A DNA stretch of 33,920 nucleotides, taken from positions 1-33,920 of the forward strand of contig CAIYZX010000181.1 in NCBI GenBank assembly GCA_903930745.1. Direction: 5' to 3'. Shown piece after piece: positions 7,796-16,674 of the stretch (positions are counted from its first letter, which is position 1; each line of letters starts with the position of its first letter). Both the position numbers and the translations under genes were made by a program. The notes beneath the pieces are model-generated. The model did not search any database and had not been told where the DNA came from. It worked only from the letters and a program-made list of their open reading frames with translations. The stretch is from an uncultured Chloroflexota bacterium (GTDB lineage Bacteria > Chloroflexota > Limnocylindria > Limnocylindrales > CSP1-4).

Positions 7796-8860
7796 GTGAC
7801 CGTCCTTCCCGCCACCATGGAGGCGCTGGTGGTCACCGCGCCAGGCCAGTTGGAGATCCGCCAGGTCCCCGTGCCGATCCCCGGCCCAAACGAGGTGCTC
7901 GCACGCGTCCGCGCGGTGTCGATCTGCGGCACCGATGCCCATCTGATCCACGGTGACTACCCCGGCTTCTGGCCACCCGCCTTCCCGTTCATCCCCGGCC
8001 ATGAGTGGGCAGGCGAGATCGTCGCTCTCGGGCCAGGCTCGGCCCTGCATGGATGGACGGTCGGCGACCGGGTCGCCGGCACGTCGCACGATGCCTGCGG
8101 CGTCTGCCAGAAGTGCGTCGAGGGCAGGTACAACCTGTGCGAGAACTACGGGAGGCCCGGACTGCACAAGCAGTACGGTCATAGCTACCAGGGCGCAGAC
8201 TCGACATACGTCGCGCAGGGCATCAAGACGATCTTCCCACTCCCTGGCTCCCTCGGCTTCGACGAGGGAGCGCTCGTTGACCCGGCGTCAATCGCGCTCC
8301 ACGTGGCCAACCGTGGCCGCATCGAGCCGGGCGACACGGTTGCGATCACCGGGGCGGGCACCATCGGCCTGCTCGGCGGCGACGCGGCGTTCATCCGCGG
8401 AGCCGGGCGCGTGATCGTGGTCGGTCGCGGGTACCGCCTCAGGAAGGCGGCCGCCATGGGCTTTGAGACGGTCGACAGCAGCGCGGATGATCCCGTGGCC
8501 GCCGTGCGAGCGATGACGGGTGGGCGTGGTGCCGACGTGGTGCTCGAGTGCGCCGGTGTCCCCGAGATGATCAATGCAGGCCTCGGGATGCTGCGCCGTG
8601 GCGGGCGATGCTCGGCAGTCGGCATCCCAACCGAGGGTGTCGCGATCGGCATGCAGCGCCTCGTGCTGGACGAGCTCGAGCTCGTGGGCTCACGCGCCTC
8701 GGCGGGCGAGATGCGCCGGGTCATGCCGCACCTCGAGCAGGGCCGGATGCGGGTGCGCGAGCTGATCACACACCGCTTCGCGCTCACCGACTACCAGCAG
8801 GCCATCGACACCTTCAACGACCGGGCCAGCGGCGCGATCAAGATCATCGTCAACCCGTAG
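7796..8860 (+). CDS. Zinc-dependent alcohol dehydrogenase (MDR family, threonine/sorbitol-dehydrogenase-like)
   Basis: About 354 aa. Oxidises an alcohol with NAD(P)+ in the cytoplasm. Seen: catalytic zinc ligands C44 (SICGTD) and H69-E70 (PGHEWAGEI), the four-Cys structural zinc loop C101/C104/C107/C115, and the Rossmann motif GAGTIGLLGG. The region GGRGADVVLECAG is typical of the medium-chain family. Start: the GTG at 7796 has GGAGAG seven bases upstream. The ATG at 7817, also in frame, has no such site. It is last in the plus-strand operon (64-bp gap after the MBL gene) and converges on the dikinase gene; I see no clear hairpin terminator in the 232 bp between them. Confidence 0.9.
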   Translation: MTVLPATMEALVVTAPGQLEIRQVPVPIPGPNEVLARVRAVSICGTDAHLIHGDYPGFWPPAFPFIPGHEWAGEIVALGPGSALHGWTVGDRVAGTSHDACGVCQKCVEGRYNLCENYGRPGLHKQYGHSYQGADSTYVAQGIKTIFPLPGSLGFDEGALVDPASIALHVANRGRIEPGDTVAITGAGTIGLLGGDAAFIRGAGRVIVVGRGYRLRKAAAMGFETVDSSADDPVAAVRAMTGGRGADVVLECAGVPEMINAGLGMLRRGGRCSAVGIPTEGVAIGMQRLVLDELELVGSRASAGEMRRVMPHLEQGRMRVRELITHRFALTDYQQAIDTFNDRASGAIKIIVNP

Positions 8861-9092
8861 GGCACGCTGACCCGCGGCACCATTGCGCTCCGCTGGCCTG
8901 CCCACAGGACGCGTCCACCGCGGCCGCGCCGCCGCGTCCCCCCTGGGCCGCTCCGGCTCCACGACCTGGACGTCAGGCGGGTCTCGGTGCCGGGCCGGCG
9001 TCCCACCTCTGACCGTTCGCCGGCACGGTCCGGCCCGCTCGCGAACCGACGCAACGGTCTGAGCGGTGCGCTGGCGCGGCGGGCCGGTGCTC

Positions 9093-11231
9093 TCAGGCGC
9101 GGCCTGCCGCCACCTCGTCCGCTCGATTGCGTCCGGCGAGGAGGATGAGGTCCTCGTGGAGCTCGAACCACACCCCGTGATAGCTGTCCACGCGTGGCGA
9201 GGCAACGTACTTGCCATTGCCGGCGACGGCGGCAGCCACGGCTGCGCCGAGCCGAACGCCATAGCGCGCGAGCCGCGGCAACGCTGCGGCAGGGGACGCC
9301 AGCCACCGCTCGACCTCCACGTGGAGCTCGCGCAGACTCGCGAGCACCGCCGAGTCGTACACGGGGTCGGTGTGGTCGTTGAAGACTCCCTCGCTTCTCA
9401 TCTGCCAGGACGTCACAACGGTCTTCATCCGATGATCGAGCGCAAGAAAGGCGTCCAGCGCCGCGACCGCGTTCGCAGGCCCCCAGCTTGCCGTGTCCTC
9501 GGCGAGCCTCGCGATGCCCGCCGTCCTGCCCCCGGCAGTAAGGCGGAAGGAGCCGGCGCCCGCCTCGACGAGCCCGTCGGCAACCAGCTGCTCAATGAGC
9601 GAGGACGCGTCCTCGGCGGCGCAGCCGGTGGCGCTGGCAATGCCGTCGGGCCCCGCGTATCCCTTCACGACGAGGGCGCGGATCGCGTCGTGTGCATCAA
9701 CGGGCGCGCGCCCGCCAGCCACGGCGGCGGCAGGGGCACCCTGGGCCCCAGGGGCACCTGCCCCCTCCTGCTCGACGTGGATGCCGAGCTCGCGTGCCCA
9801 TCCAAGCAGCGTGGACACCTCGGGGACGACCGCCTCCACACCGGCAATGGCGCCCTTGAACACCTCTCCCGTGGCGCCGTCGATCGTGATCGTGTCGCCT
9901 CGGCGGATCACGGTGTCCCCTATCGTCACGGTGTCGGACCCGACGTCGACGGTGCTCGCGCCCACGACCGCCGGAATGCCCCACCCTCGCGCCACAACGG
10001 CCGCATGACTGGCGAACCCGCCGGTCGTGGTAAGGACCCCGGCGGCACGACTCATGCCATGCACATCGTCCGGCGACGTCTCCCGGCGAACGAGGATCAC
10101 CCGTGCTCCGCCATCGGCTGCAGTGACCGCGTCCTCCGGTGTCAGCTGGACCTCGCCGCACGCGACGCCCGGCGACGCCGGCAGGCCGCTCGCGAGAGCG
10201 GGGCCCGCATCGGATCGCCCCTTCAAGGTCGTCGGCGGGTTGGCCAGGGCGGATCGCACGCGCTCAACCGCCTGTGCGCGGGTCAACCCGAACGTGGGGT
10301 CCCCGGCCATCTCGACAGCCATCCGCAAGGCCGCCTGGGGCGTGCGCTTGCCGACGCGCACCTGCAGCATCCAGAGCCGTCTGCGCTCGATCGTGAACTC
10401 GATGTCGCAACAGTCACGGTAGTGGCGCTCAAGCGTGGTGGCGTACCTGCGCAGCTCGCCGGCCACCTCGGGCATGCGCTCGCGCAGGCAGCCGATGGGC
10501 TCGGTGACGTGCGTGCCGGCGACGACATCCTCGCCCTGCGCGTTGAACATCACGTCGCCGTAGAGCTCGTTCTCGCCCGTCGCCGGGTTGCGCGTGAAGA
10601 GGACGCCCGTGCCGGAGTCCTCGCCCCTGTTGCCGAAGACCATCGCCTGGACCGTGACACCCGTGCCAAGGTCATCAGGGATGCCCTCCTTCGCGCGGTA
10701 CGCCCTGGCTCGATCGCTGTTCCAGGAGAGGAACACGGCTTCCACCGCACCCCGGAGCTGGTCCCAGGGGTCCGCGGGAACGATCGTCACGCCGACGATC
10801 TCGCGGTAGACCCTGACAAACCGGTCGTGGCAATCTGCCGCGAATGCCGCATCTCCCGAGGTAGCGGCGAGTCCCGCCTCGGTGTCATCGTTGAGGCCGA
10901 GGTTGAGGATGGTGTCCATCATTCCCGGCATGGAACGCGGTGCCCCGGACCGCACGCTCACGAGCAGCGGGTCGGCGGCGTCGCCGAAGCGACGCCCCAC
11001 CTTCTCCTCCAGGCGCGCCATCTGCGCGCGCAGCTCATCCTCGAGACCCGCAGGCCAGCCACCGGCGAGATAGGCGTTGCAGGTGGCCGTCCCCACCGTG
11101 AAGGCGGGCGGTACCGGCAGGCCGAGCTCCACGGCCATGGTGGCGATGTTCGCCGCCTTGCCACCGATCTTGAGCGTGAGCTCGTCCAGAGACAGGCCGT
11201 GATCATGGTCATAGGCAAAGACCTGGGGCAC
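9093..11231 (-). CDS. PPDK-like dikinase: ATP-grasp and phosphohistidine domains, no PEP/pyruvate barrel
   Basis: 712 aa. Residues ~1-300 match the ATP-grasp part of pyruvate phosphate dikinase (KIGGKAANIA; SVRSGAPRSMPGMMDTILN; VQAMVFGN; GVLFTRNPATGE). Residues ~345-460 are the swivelling domain with T-T-G-G-F-A-S-H409, the His that carries phosphate. PPDK is normally about 875-900 aa and ends in a PEP/pyruvate TIM barrel. Here an Ala/Gly-rich linker (~485-510) leads into a ~200-aa C-terminal region. That region begins with a winged-helix-like stretch and ends in a helical segment with ELHEDLILLAGR. The enzyme should autophosphorylate from ATP but pass the phosphate to something other than pyruvate, as in rifampin phosphotransferase. 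Start: GTG at 11231 with GGGAGG eight bases upstream. It is last gene of the long minus operon. Confidence 0.85.
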   Translation of the reverse strand: MPQVFAYDHDHGLSLDELTLKIGGKAANIATMAVELGLPVPPAFTVGTATCNAYLAGGWPAGLEDELRAQMARLEEKVGRRFGDAADPLLVSVRSGAPRSMPGMMDTILNLGLNDDTEAGLAATSGDAAFAADCHDRFVRVYREIVGVTIVPADPWDQLRGAVEAVFLSWNSDRARAYRAKEGIPDDLGTGVTVQAMVFGNRGEDSGTGVLFTRNPATGENELYGDVMFNAQGEDVVAGTHVTEPIGCLRERMPEVAGELRRYATTLERHYRDCCDIEFTIERRRLWMLQVRVGKRTPQAALRMAVEMAGDPTFGLTRAQAVERVRSALANPPTTLKGRSDAGPALASGLPASPGVACGEVQLTPEDAVTAADGGARVILVRRETSPDDVHGMSRAAGVLTTTGGFASHAAVVARGWGIPAVVGASTVDVGSDTVTIGDTVIRRGDTITIDGATGEVFKGAIAGVEAVVPEVSTLLGWARELGIHVEQEGAGAPGAQGAPAAAVAGGRAPVDAHDAIRALVVKGYAGPDGIASATGCAAEDASSLIEQLVADGLVEAGAGSFRLTAGGRTAGIARLAEDTASWGPANAVAALDAFLALDHRMKTVVTSWQMRSEGVFNDHTDPVYDSAVLASLRELHVEVERWLASPAAALPRLARYGVRLGAAVAAAVAGNGKYVASPRVDSYHGVWFELHEDLILLAGRNRADEVAAGRA

Positions 11232-11283
11232 GCGTGGGTCCTCCCAAGGGCATCGTGCGGCCGTCTCGCGGACGGCCTTGGGG

Positions 11284-12171
11284 TCAAAGGACGGCGACCG
11301 GGTCCACCATCGAGCCCGTGGCGCCGCGGATCTTCACCGGCAGCGCGACGAACAGGAACTCGTAGATCCTCCGGCGGGCAAGCTCCTCGAGATCCAGGCT
11401 CTCCATGATGTAGATGCCGTTCTCGATGAGCAGCCTGGTGTGCACTGGCTGCGGATTGCCCTCCGGTCCCGGGTCGGGTGCCGGCTGGACCTCGAAGGTC
11501 TCCGTGTCCGACCCGGCGGCGACCACGCCTCGCTCAAGCATCCACTGGGCCGCGGACAGGTCGGGGCCGGGCGTCTTGTGCGCGGCCATCCTCTCGGCAT
11601 CGGGCCAGAGGCCCATGTACCCGGTGCGGATGACCACGACATCCCAGGGCCGGACGGCAACGCCTTGAGCTGCACAGATCGCCTCCATCTCGGCGGCATC
11701 GATCGGTGACCCCTTGGGCAGGCACTCGACGCCGCGGAAGGTGGGGGCATCGACGAGGACGCCGCGGGTGAAGAACGGCGGCATGCTGGAGGCATCCCCG
11801 TGCACCGGACCAAAGTCGGTCAGGTGCTCGTCCGCAGCGCCGCCACCGTACCAGTGCATGTCGTCGCCGATCGTCATGTGGGCGAGGGCATCCATGTGCG
11901 CTCCAGAGTGGCTCGTCGCCATGACGTACTCGGCCATGTAGCCGAGGCCCGCGTCATTCACCGGGCCCCACGGCTGGGCACCGGTCACCCGGATCCCGCG
12001 TGGCGTCCGGTAGTTGAGCACCTGGAAGGGCGGGTGGCCCGGGAACAGCGGCATGCCCGGGAACCTGACCGCACTGAGCGAGATCATCTCGCCGGCCTGG
12101 ACCAGGCGCGCCGCCTGGGCGACCTGCGAGGCAGGCATGTCCCCGATGGGGCCGAGCTGGGAACCACTCAC
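11284..12171 (-). CDS. Cyclase-family (kynurenine formamidase/isatin hydrolase-like) metal hydrolase
   Basis: About 295 aa. This family (PF04199) hydrolyses amide or lactam bonds, for example N-formylkynurenine or isatin. Seen: the metal motif H88-S-G-A-H92-M-D94-x3-H98, a variant of HxGTHxDxPxH, and later motifs VVIRTGYM and the C-terminal GIYIMESLDLEELA. Start: GTG at 12171 overlaps the TGA of the Mo subunit by four bases (GTGA), favouring translational coupling. A Met at 12138 also starts in frame, with less clear spacing. Its position beside a molybdenum hydroxylase suggests it opens a ring or cleaves an amide in the hydroxylated product, but that is inference. Confidence 0.85.
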   Translation of the reverse strand: MSGSQLGPIGDMPASQVAQAARLVQAGEMISLSAVRFPGMPLFPGHPPFQVLNYRTPRGIRVTGAQPWGPVNDAGLGYMAEYVMATSHSGAHMDALAHMTIGDDMHWYGGGAADEHLTDFGPVHGDASSMPPFFTRGVLVDAPTFRGVECLPKGSPIDAAEMEAICAAQGVAVRPWDVVVIRTGYMGLWPDAERMAAHKTPGPDLSAAQWMLERGVVAAGSDTETFEVQPAPDPGPEGNPQPVHTRLLIENGIYIMESLDLEELARRRIYEFLFVALPVKIRGATGSMVDPVAVL

Positions 12172-14423
12172 CGCGCACCATCCTCCTGCAGCGCTCGCCA
12201 GACACGTTCGGGCGTCAGGGGCAGATCCCGGATCGGGACGCCGATCGCGTCGCGAACCGCGGCGCCGACAGCGGAGGCGACGCACAGCAATGCACCCTCG
12301 CTCATCCCCTTGGACCCGTACGGGCCGGGCCCGTCCTCGTTCTCGATGATCTCGCTCCGCAGCTCGACCGGCAGATCCATGATCGTCGGGATCCGATAGT
12401 CGATCGCGCCAAGGTTCCGCATCCGTCCACGTTCGTCGTAGATGCAGTGCTCCATCAGCGTGTGACCGAGGCCCATGATCGCCGCACCCTCGTCCTGCAT
12501 CCGGACGTGGAGCGGGTTGAGGGCCTTGCCCACATCGGAGACGGTGATGTGCTTCACCAGCGTCACGTCACCGGTCTCGCGATCCACGTCCGCCTCGATG
12601 ACGGTGCAGTTGAACTCGAAGAAGGCCGGTGCGCCGGAGAGTGGATGCGACGGATCGGCATCCTTGCGCACCTCGCCGAGTCCCGTGATCTCTCCGCCGA
12701 GCCTGCCGAGCCCGGACGCAAGCACCTCCCGAATGGTGAGCACGCGACCGTCGGCGACCCGGACGACGCCGGCGTCAACGATCACGTCCCCCACCTCGAC
12801 ACCCGCGATCCGCGCCGCCAGTGCACCCAGCTTCGCCTGCACGTCCCGGCAGGCCATGAGAACCGCGTTGCCCATCAGGACCGTGGACCGGCTCGCGGAG
12901 GTCTGCTGGTCGTACGGCACGATCGCCGTGTCACCCATGATGACCGTCACCCAGTCCATCGGCGCGCCGAGCTCCTGCGCCACGATCTGCGAGAACACGG
13001 TGCGGGCTCCCTGGCCCATGTCCGAGGTGCCCGCGTAGACGACAGCGCTGCCGTCTCCGAGGAGGCGCACGATCGCGTAGGACAGTCCCGTCGTCGGCCC
13101 CGACTTGATGCCGAGTGCGATGCCACGACCTCGGCCTGGAGGCAGCGGCGCGTCCCAGCCGCCTTCCGAGGCCGCACGGCGCACGGTCTGCTCCCAGTCA
13201 CCGTCGGCAGGGGTGTCGAACGGGATGAAGGCATCGCCCTTCCGCGCCAGGTTGAGCAGGCGGATGGCGAGCCGGTCCATGCCGAGCTCGAGCGCGCCCT
13301 GGTCGAGGTTGGACTCCACTGCCCAGTTGATCTGCGGGTTGCCGAAGCCGCGAAAGGCGGTGGACGGCACCGTGTGGCTCAGCACGCTCCGTGCCAGGAT
13401 CCTCACCGCGGGGATGTTGTACGGCCCGGCCGCCGGGTAGCTGCCCTTGGCAACGACGCGGTCGGCGATGTCCACGTAGGCACCGATCAGGTAGTCGGCC
13501 TCGATGTCCTGGAAGAGGATGTGGCCAGCAGCGTCGAAGCCGGTGCGAACATGCGACGCACAGGCCGCTCGGCGGACCGCCTGGAACGACTCCTCGAGCG
13601 TCAGGACGAGCCTGACAGGTCTACCCAGCCTGAGCGCGGCGAACACCACCGCGGGTTCGTGCTTGGCGTGCTGCTTGCCTCCGAACCCGCCGCCGGGATC
13701 CGGGGCGTGGACACGGACCTTGGAGAGCGGTAGGCCGACGAGGCCGGCAATCTGCTTCTGGAGCCAGTTGGGGTGTTGGATCGTGCTCCAGACCACGACG
13801 CCGTCGCCGTCGGGCGCAGCGATGAACGCGTGGGGCTCGATGGCGAACTGCGTGACGATGGGGAAGCTGTACCGGCCCTCGACGACGAGGTGCGCCTTCG
13901 CCTCCTCGGCCTCGACGTCACCCCAGCCAACGCGGTGCTCGGTGAGCACGTTGCCGAGCGCGAGGCCGGTGTCTCCACGAAGCGCCGGGTCCTGCACGAG
14001 GGGCGCACCCGGCGCGAGTGCCCCGGCGATCGTGAAGACCGCAGGCAGCTCCTCGTAGTCCACCTTGACGAGGGCCGCGGCCCGCTCGGCGAGCTCTCTC
14101 GTGTCGGCCACGACGATCGCCACCGGGTCGCCGTGGTACTTGGTCTCGCGCACCGCGAGCACCGGTCGATCGGCAACCTGTGGGCCATATCGCGGCATCG
14201 GGTCCGGCAGGTCGGCCGCCGTCATGACGAGATGCACGCCAGGGAGTGCGAGCGCCGCCGAGCCGTCGATCCCGACGATGCGGGCCCGCGCACAGTCGAG
14301 GTGGACAAGCTTCGCATGCAGGGCACCCGGCACGTGGAGGTCCGCCAGGTACGCCTGGGCTCCGGTGACCCGGTCAGTCCCGCCGACCCTGTTGGGGGAC
14401 TCCCCGATAGGCGACGCGCTCAT
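12168..14423 (-). CDS. Molybdenum hydroxylase large (Mo-pterin) subunit, xanthine dehydrogenase family
   Basis: 751 aa, the usual size for a separate large subunit. Hydroxylates a heterocycle or aldehyde with water as oxygen source, passing electrons to the 2Fe-2S and FAD subunits. Seen: the substrate-channel region GGVRVTG-like N-terminus, the Mo-pterin motif GGGFGGK (244-250), F357-R-G-F-G-N-P-Q, GTSDMGQGA, and the candidate catalytic Glu E709 in GSKGMSEGA. The active-site loop FRGFG is the xanthine-dehydrogenase type rather than the AYRCSFR loop of CO dehydrogenase, so CO oxidation is unlikely. The start ATG overlaps the 2Fe-2S gene stop by four bases (ATGA). No XdhC or CoxD-type maturation gene is seen nearby. 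Substrate unknown. Confidence 0.93.
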   Translation of the reverse strand: MSASPIGESPNRVGGTDRVTGAQAYLADLHVPGALHAKLVHLDCARARIVGIDGSAALALPGVHLVMTAADLPDPMPRYGPQVADRPVLAVRETKYHGDPVAIVVADTRELAERAAALVKVDYEELPAVFTIAGALAPGAPLVQDPALRGDTGLALGNVLTEHRVGWGDVEAEEAKAHLVVEGRYSFPIVTQFAIEPHAFIAAPDGDGVVVWSTIQHPNWLQKQIAGLVGLPLSKVRVHAPDPGGGFGGKQHAKHEPAVVFAALRLGRPVRLVLTLEESFQAVRRAACASHVRTGFDAAGHILFQDIEADYLIGAYVDIADRVVAKGSYPAAGPYNIPAVRILARSVLSHTVPSTAFRGFGNPQINWAVESNLDQGALELGMDRLAIRLLNLARKGDAFIPFDTPADGDWEQTVRRAASEGGWDAPLPPGRGRGIALGIKSGPTTGLSYAIVRLLGDGSAVVYAGTSDMGQGARTVFSQIVAQELGAPMDWVTVIMGDTAIVPYDQQTSASRSTVLMGNAVLMACRDVQAKLGALAARIAGVEVGDVIVDAGVVRVADGRVLTIREVLASGLGRLGGEITGLGEVRKDADPSHPLSGAPAFFEFNCTVIEADVDRETGDVTLVKHITVSDVGKALNPLHVRMQDEGAAIMGLGHTLMEHCIYDERGRMRNLGAIDYRIPTIMDLPVELRSEIIENEDGPGPYGSKGMSEGALLCVASAVGAAVRDAIGVPIRDLPLTPERVWRALQEDGAR

Positions 14424-14896
14424 CGTCCGGCCTCCGAGGCGGCCAGGACTGCGTCCGTGATCTGCTCGTAGCAGGCGCAGCGGCACAGGTTTCCGGCCAT
14501 GCCCTCCGCGATCTCCTCCCGGGTTGGATGGGGGTTCAGGTCCAGCAACGCGTGGGCTGACATGAGCTGCCCGGGGATGCAGAAGCCGCACTGCACCGCG
14601 CCCTTGTCCAGGAACGAGGTCTGCAGCGTCGACAGGCGGCCATCGGCGGACGAGAGCCCCTCGACGGTGAGAATCACCGCCCCATCCGCCTCCACCGCGA
14701 GCACCAGGCACGAGTCCACGGCACGTCCGTCCACGATGACCGTGCAGGCGCCGCATTCGCCGACGAGGCAGCACTCCTTGGTTCCCGTCAGTCCGAGATC
14801 GTCGCGCAGGACATCGAGCAGGGTGTGCTGGGGTGCCACGTCCAGCACGCGTCGCCGGCCATTGACCGTCAGCTCGATGGGAAGGGTGAGCGTCAC
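14420..14896 (-). CDS. Molybdenum hydroxylase 2Fe-2S subunit
   Basis: 158 aa, standard length. Relays electrons from the Mo centre to the FAD subunit. The N-terminal plant-type 2Fe-2S cluster has C43-x4-C48-x2-C51-x11-C63. The C-terminal cluster has C103-x2-C106 (QCGFCIPG) and C138-x-C140. Two sites differ from the family norm: Cys42 precedes the first ligand where Gly is common, and the last motif reads CRCACYEQI instead of CRCTGYxxI, adding Cys142. Start: GTG at 14896, one base after the TGA of the FAD gene; the frame upstream of it overlaps the FAD gene. Coupled by ATGA overlap to the large subunit. Confidence 0.93.
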   Translation of the reverse strand: MTLTLPIELTVNGRRRVLDVAPQHTLLDVLRDDLGLTGTKECCLVGECGACTVIVDGRAVDSCLVLAVEADGAVILTVEGLSSADGRLSTLQTSFLDKGAVQCGFCIPGQLMSAHALLDLNPHPTREEIAEGMAGNLCRCACYEQITDAVLAASEAGR

Positions 14897-14897
14897 G

Positions 14898-15764
14898 TCA
14901 CTGCTCCCCCGCCGCCAGGCGCTCGAGCGCGATGGCAAGGGCACGTCTGCCCAGGACACGCAGCATCGCGAGACGGTACTCGGGTCCGGCCCGCATTGAG
15001 GTCGCGGATGGGGAGGCATCGGCGAGGATCGTCGCAAGGACGTCGGCCCTGGCGGCATCCGGCGCGCCGGGGTCGGCCAGCACACCAGAGGTGTCCACCC
15101 GGACCAGCGGTCGCGGCCCCACGCTCCCAAAGGCGACCCTGGTCACGCCCGCTGCGTCCACTCCGCAGGCCAGCGTGACGGAGGCGAGATCATGACCCCG
15201 TCGGCGCGTTCGACGCTGGTGGGCACTGGCGATCCGGCTTGCGGGCATTGGGACCTCCACTGCAACCACCAGTTCGCCGGGGGCGAGCGTCGTGATCCCG
15301 GATCTGACGAACAGGTCGTCCACGGCGATCCGGCGCACTCCCGTCGGACCCGCTGCCACGACCCGGGCATCGTGCACGAGGAGCGGGGGTGCCGTGTCGG
15401 CGGCGGGCGAGGCATTGCAGATGTTCCCGCCCAGCGTCGCGCGATTGCGGATCTGGATGGAGCCGACAGCTGCGGCCGCCTCACCGAGCGCGTGGGCATG
15501 CCTGCGCACGATCGGACTGGCGGCGATCTCGGTCATTGTCGTTGTCGCACCGATCACGATCGTCCCGGCCTCGTTGCGGATCCCGGGCGCAAGCTCAGGG
15601 ACGCGCTTGATGTCCACCACGAGGGCAGGCGAGGCAGAGCCGTCGCGGAGCCGGATGATGAGATCGGTTCCACCGGCGAGCACGCGAGCACCAGGGCCGC
15701 GCTCGGCGAGGAGCGCGAGCGCGTCCGCGAGCGTGTTGGGACAGGCGTAGGCGAATGGTTGCAT
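14898..15764 (-). CDS. Molybdenum hydroxylase FAD subunit (CoxM/CutM type)
   Basis: 288 aa. Binds FAD and hands electrons to NAD+ or another acceptor. Seen: the first FAD motif in RVLAGGTDLIIRLRDG (AGGTD), the second around IQIRNRATLGGNICNASPAADTAPPLLV (TLGGN), and the CO-dehydrogenase flavoprotein C-terminal domain from about residue 175. Gene order FAD, 2Fe-2S, Mo is the CoxMSL order. ATG at 15764, 22 bases after the upstream gene stop. The ribosome site is weak, so translation may depend on the upstream gene. Confidence 0.93.
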   Translation of the reverse strand: MQPFAYACPNTLADALALLAERGPGARVLAGGTDLIIRLRDGSASPALVVDIKRVPELAPGIRNEAGTIVIGATTTMTEIAASPIVRRHAHALGEAAAAVGSIQIRNRATLGGNICNASPAADTAPPLLVHDARVVAAGPTGVRRIAVDDLFVRSGITTLAPGELVVAVEVPMPASRIASAHQRRTRRRGHDLASVTLACGVDAAGVTRVAFGSVGPRPLVRVDTSGVLADPGAPDAARADVLATILADASPSATSMRAGPEYRLAMLRVLGRRALAIALERLAAGEQ

Positions 15765-15786
15765 GATGACCGGCCAGCCCCTGCCG

Positions 15787-16674
15787 CTAGAGGATCCTGT
15801 CGACCTCGTCCATCAGCACCTGCGGGCTGGAGGCACGGATGAAGTAGAAGGGACGCTGACAGAAGTCGTCAACGAACTGGGCGCGGCGGGCACGGAGCAC
15901 GTCGTTGTCCACCATCGGCATGACGTGCCCGGGAGCCAGCAGCTCGTTGGTGAGAAGGTAGTTCTGCAGGGAGTGCAGGAACTGGAAGCCCCGCTCGAAC
16001 GGGATGAGCTCGTTGGTCGCCGGGTCGAAGTTCCCATCGATCGCCGGGACGATCACGAGGTCGATGTTCGGAGTGCCCTCATACCTGCCCCACGTGGGCA
16101 TTGTGCCCCAGAACTTCTCGACGCCCTTGTTGGGGGCGGCCTTGTCCGAGCGCTCCGTGCCCTCGGTTCGCCTGACCAGGAACGTGTCCTCGGAGCCCGC
16201 CACGGCTCGCCCGTCATCGCTGATGACCGTCGTCTCCGATGCGACCTGGAGCGCGCCGCGCACGCCGGCCTCGATCAGGCCCATGCTCTTGCCGTGATTG
16301 GACTCGCCCCCCAGGAACAGGAACGTCTTGCCCCGGTAGTTCACGGCGGCGCTGTGGCTCGGGTGCTCCCCCTTGGCCTCCATGCGCAGCGCCAGCATCG
16401 CCACGATCGCCTTCTGCAGCGGTCCGGCCGGCCAGCTGCCGGTGAACGTCATCGTCCGCCCGTCGTAGGACGCGCGCTTCGCTCCGTCCTGGTTCCATAC
16501 GATGTCCGGCGCCTCGAGCGTCACCGCCGGGGAGATCCGCACGTCGGCGAGCCTGTAGTTCAGGAAGTTGAGATCGTCGAGCACGTGCTCGCGAGGCTCG
16601 CCGCCGTAGACGTCGATGCGGAGGCGGGCCTTGCCTGCCGAGAACTCCTCTGTAAGGCGCAGGTTGCTGTTCAT
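15787..16674 (-). CDS. HPr kinase-like P-loop protein
   Basis: 295 aa. Residues ~113-155 resemble the HPr kinase/phosphorylase core: a strand, then Walker A G123-E-S-N-H-G-K129-S130, and about 20 residues later ISDDGRAV, like the VADD segment of HPrK. The N-terminal ~100 residues and the C-terminal half have no domain I recognise; there is a conserved-looking TWGRYEGTPNIDLVIVPA stretch. In classical systems HPrK phosphorylates HPr on serine. No HPr is encoded here, but two phosphohistidine swivel proteins are, so a related control or phosphoryl-transfer role is possible. The start ATG overlaps the GntR stop by four bases (ATGA). It sits between the regulator and the Mo hydroxylase genes. Confidence 0.6.
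   Translation of the reverse strand: MNSNLRLTEEFSAGKARLRIDVYGGEPREHVLDDLNFLNYRLADVRISPAVTLEAPDIVWNQDGAKRASYDGRTMTFTGSWPAGPLQKAIVAMLALRMEAKGEHPSHSAAVNYRGKTFLFLGGESNHGKSMGLIEAGVRGALQVASETTVISDDGRAVAGSEDTFLVRRTEGTERSDKAAPNKGVEKFWGTMPTWGRYEGTPNIDLVIVPAIDGNFDPATNELIPFERGFQFLHSLQNYLLTNELLAPGHVMPMVDNDVLRARRAQFVDDFCQRPFYFIRASSPQVLMDEVDRIL

Noticed and set aside
8861..9092. Possible terminator between the converging dehydrogenase and dikinase genes
   Set aside because: Only scattered GC-rich short repeats; no stable hairpin followed by T residues.
9428..9438. CCGATGATCGA, one mismatch from the operator core
   Set aside because: Lies inside the dikinase coding region and differs at the first base; treated as chance.
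9066..11408. Long plus-strand open frame opposite the PPDK-like gene
   Set aside because: Shadow of the dikinase gene; no recognisable motifs.
12447..13733. Plus-strand open frame opposite the Mo subunit
   Set aside because: Antisense shadow; the minus strand carries all the expected Mo-hydroxylase motifs.
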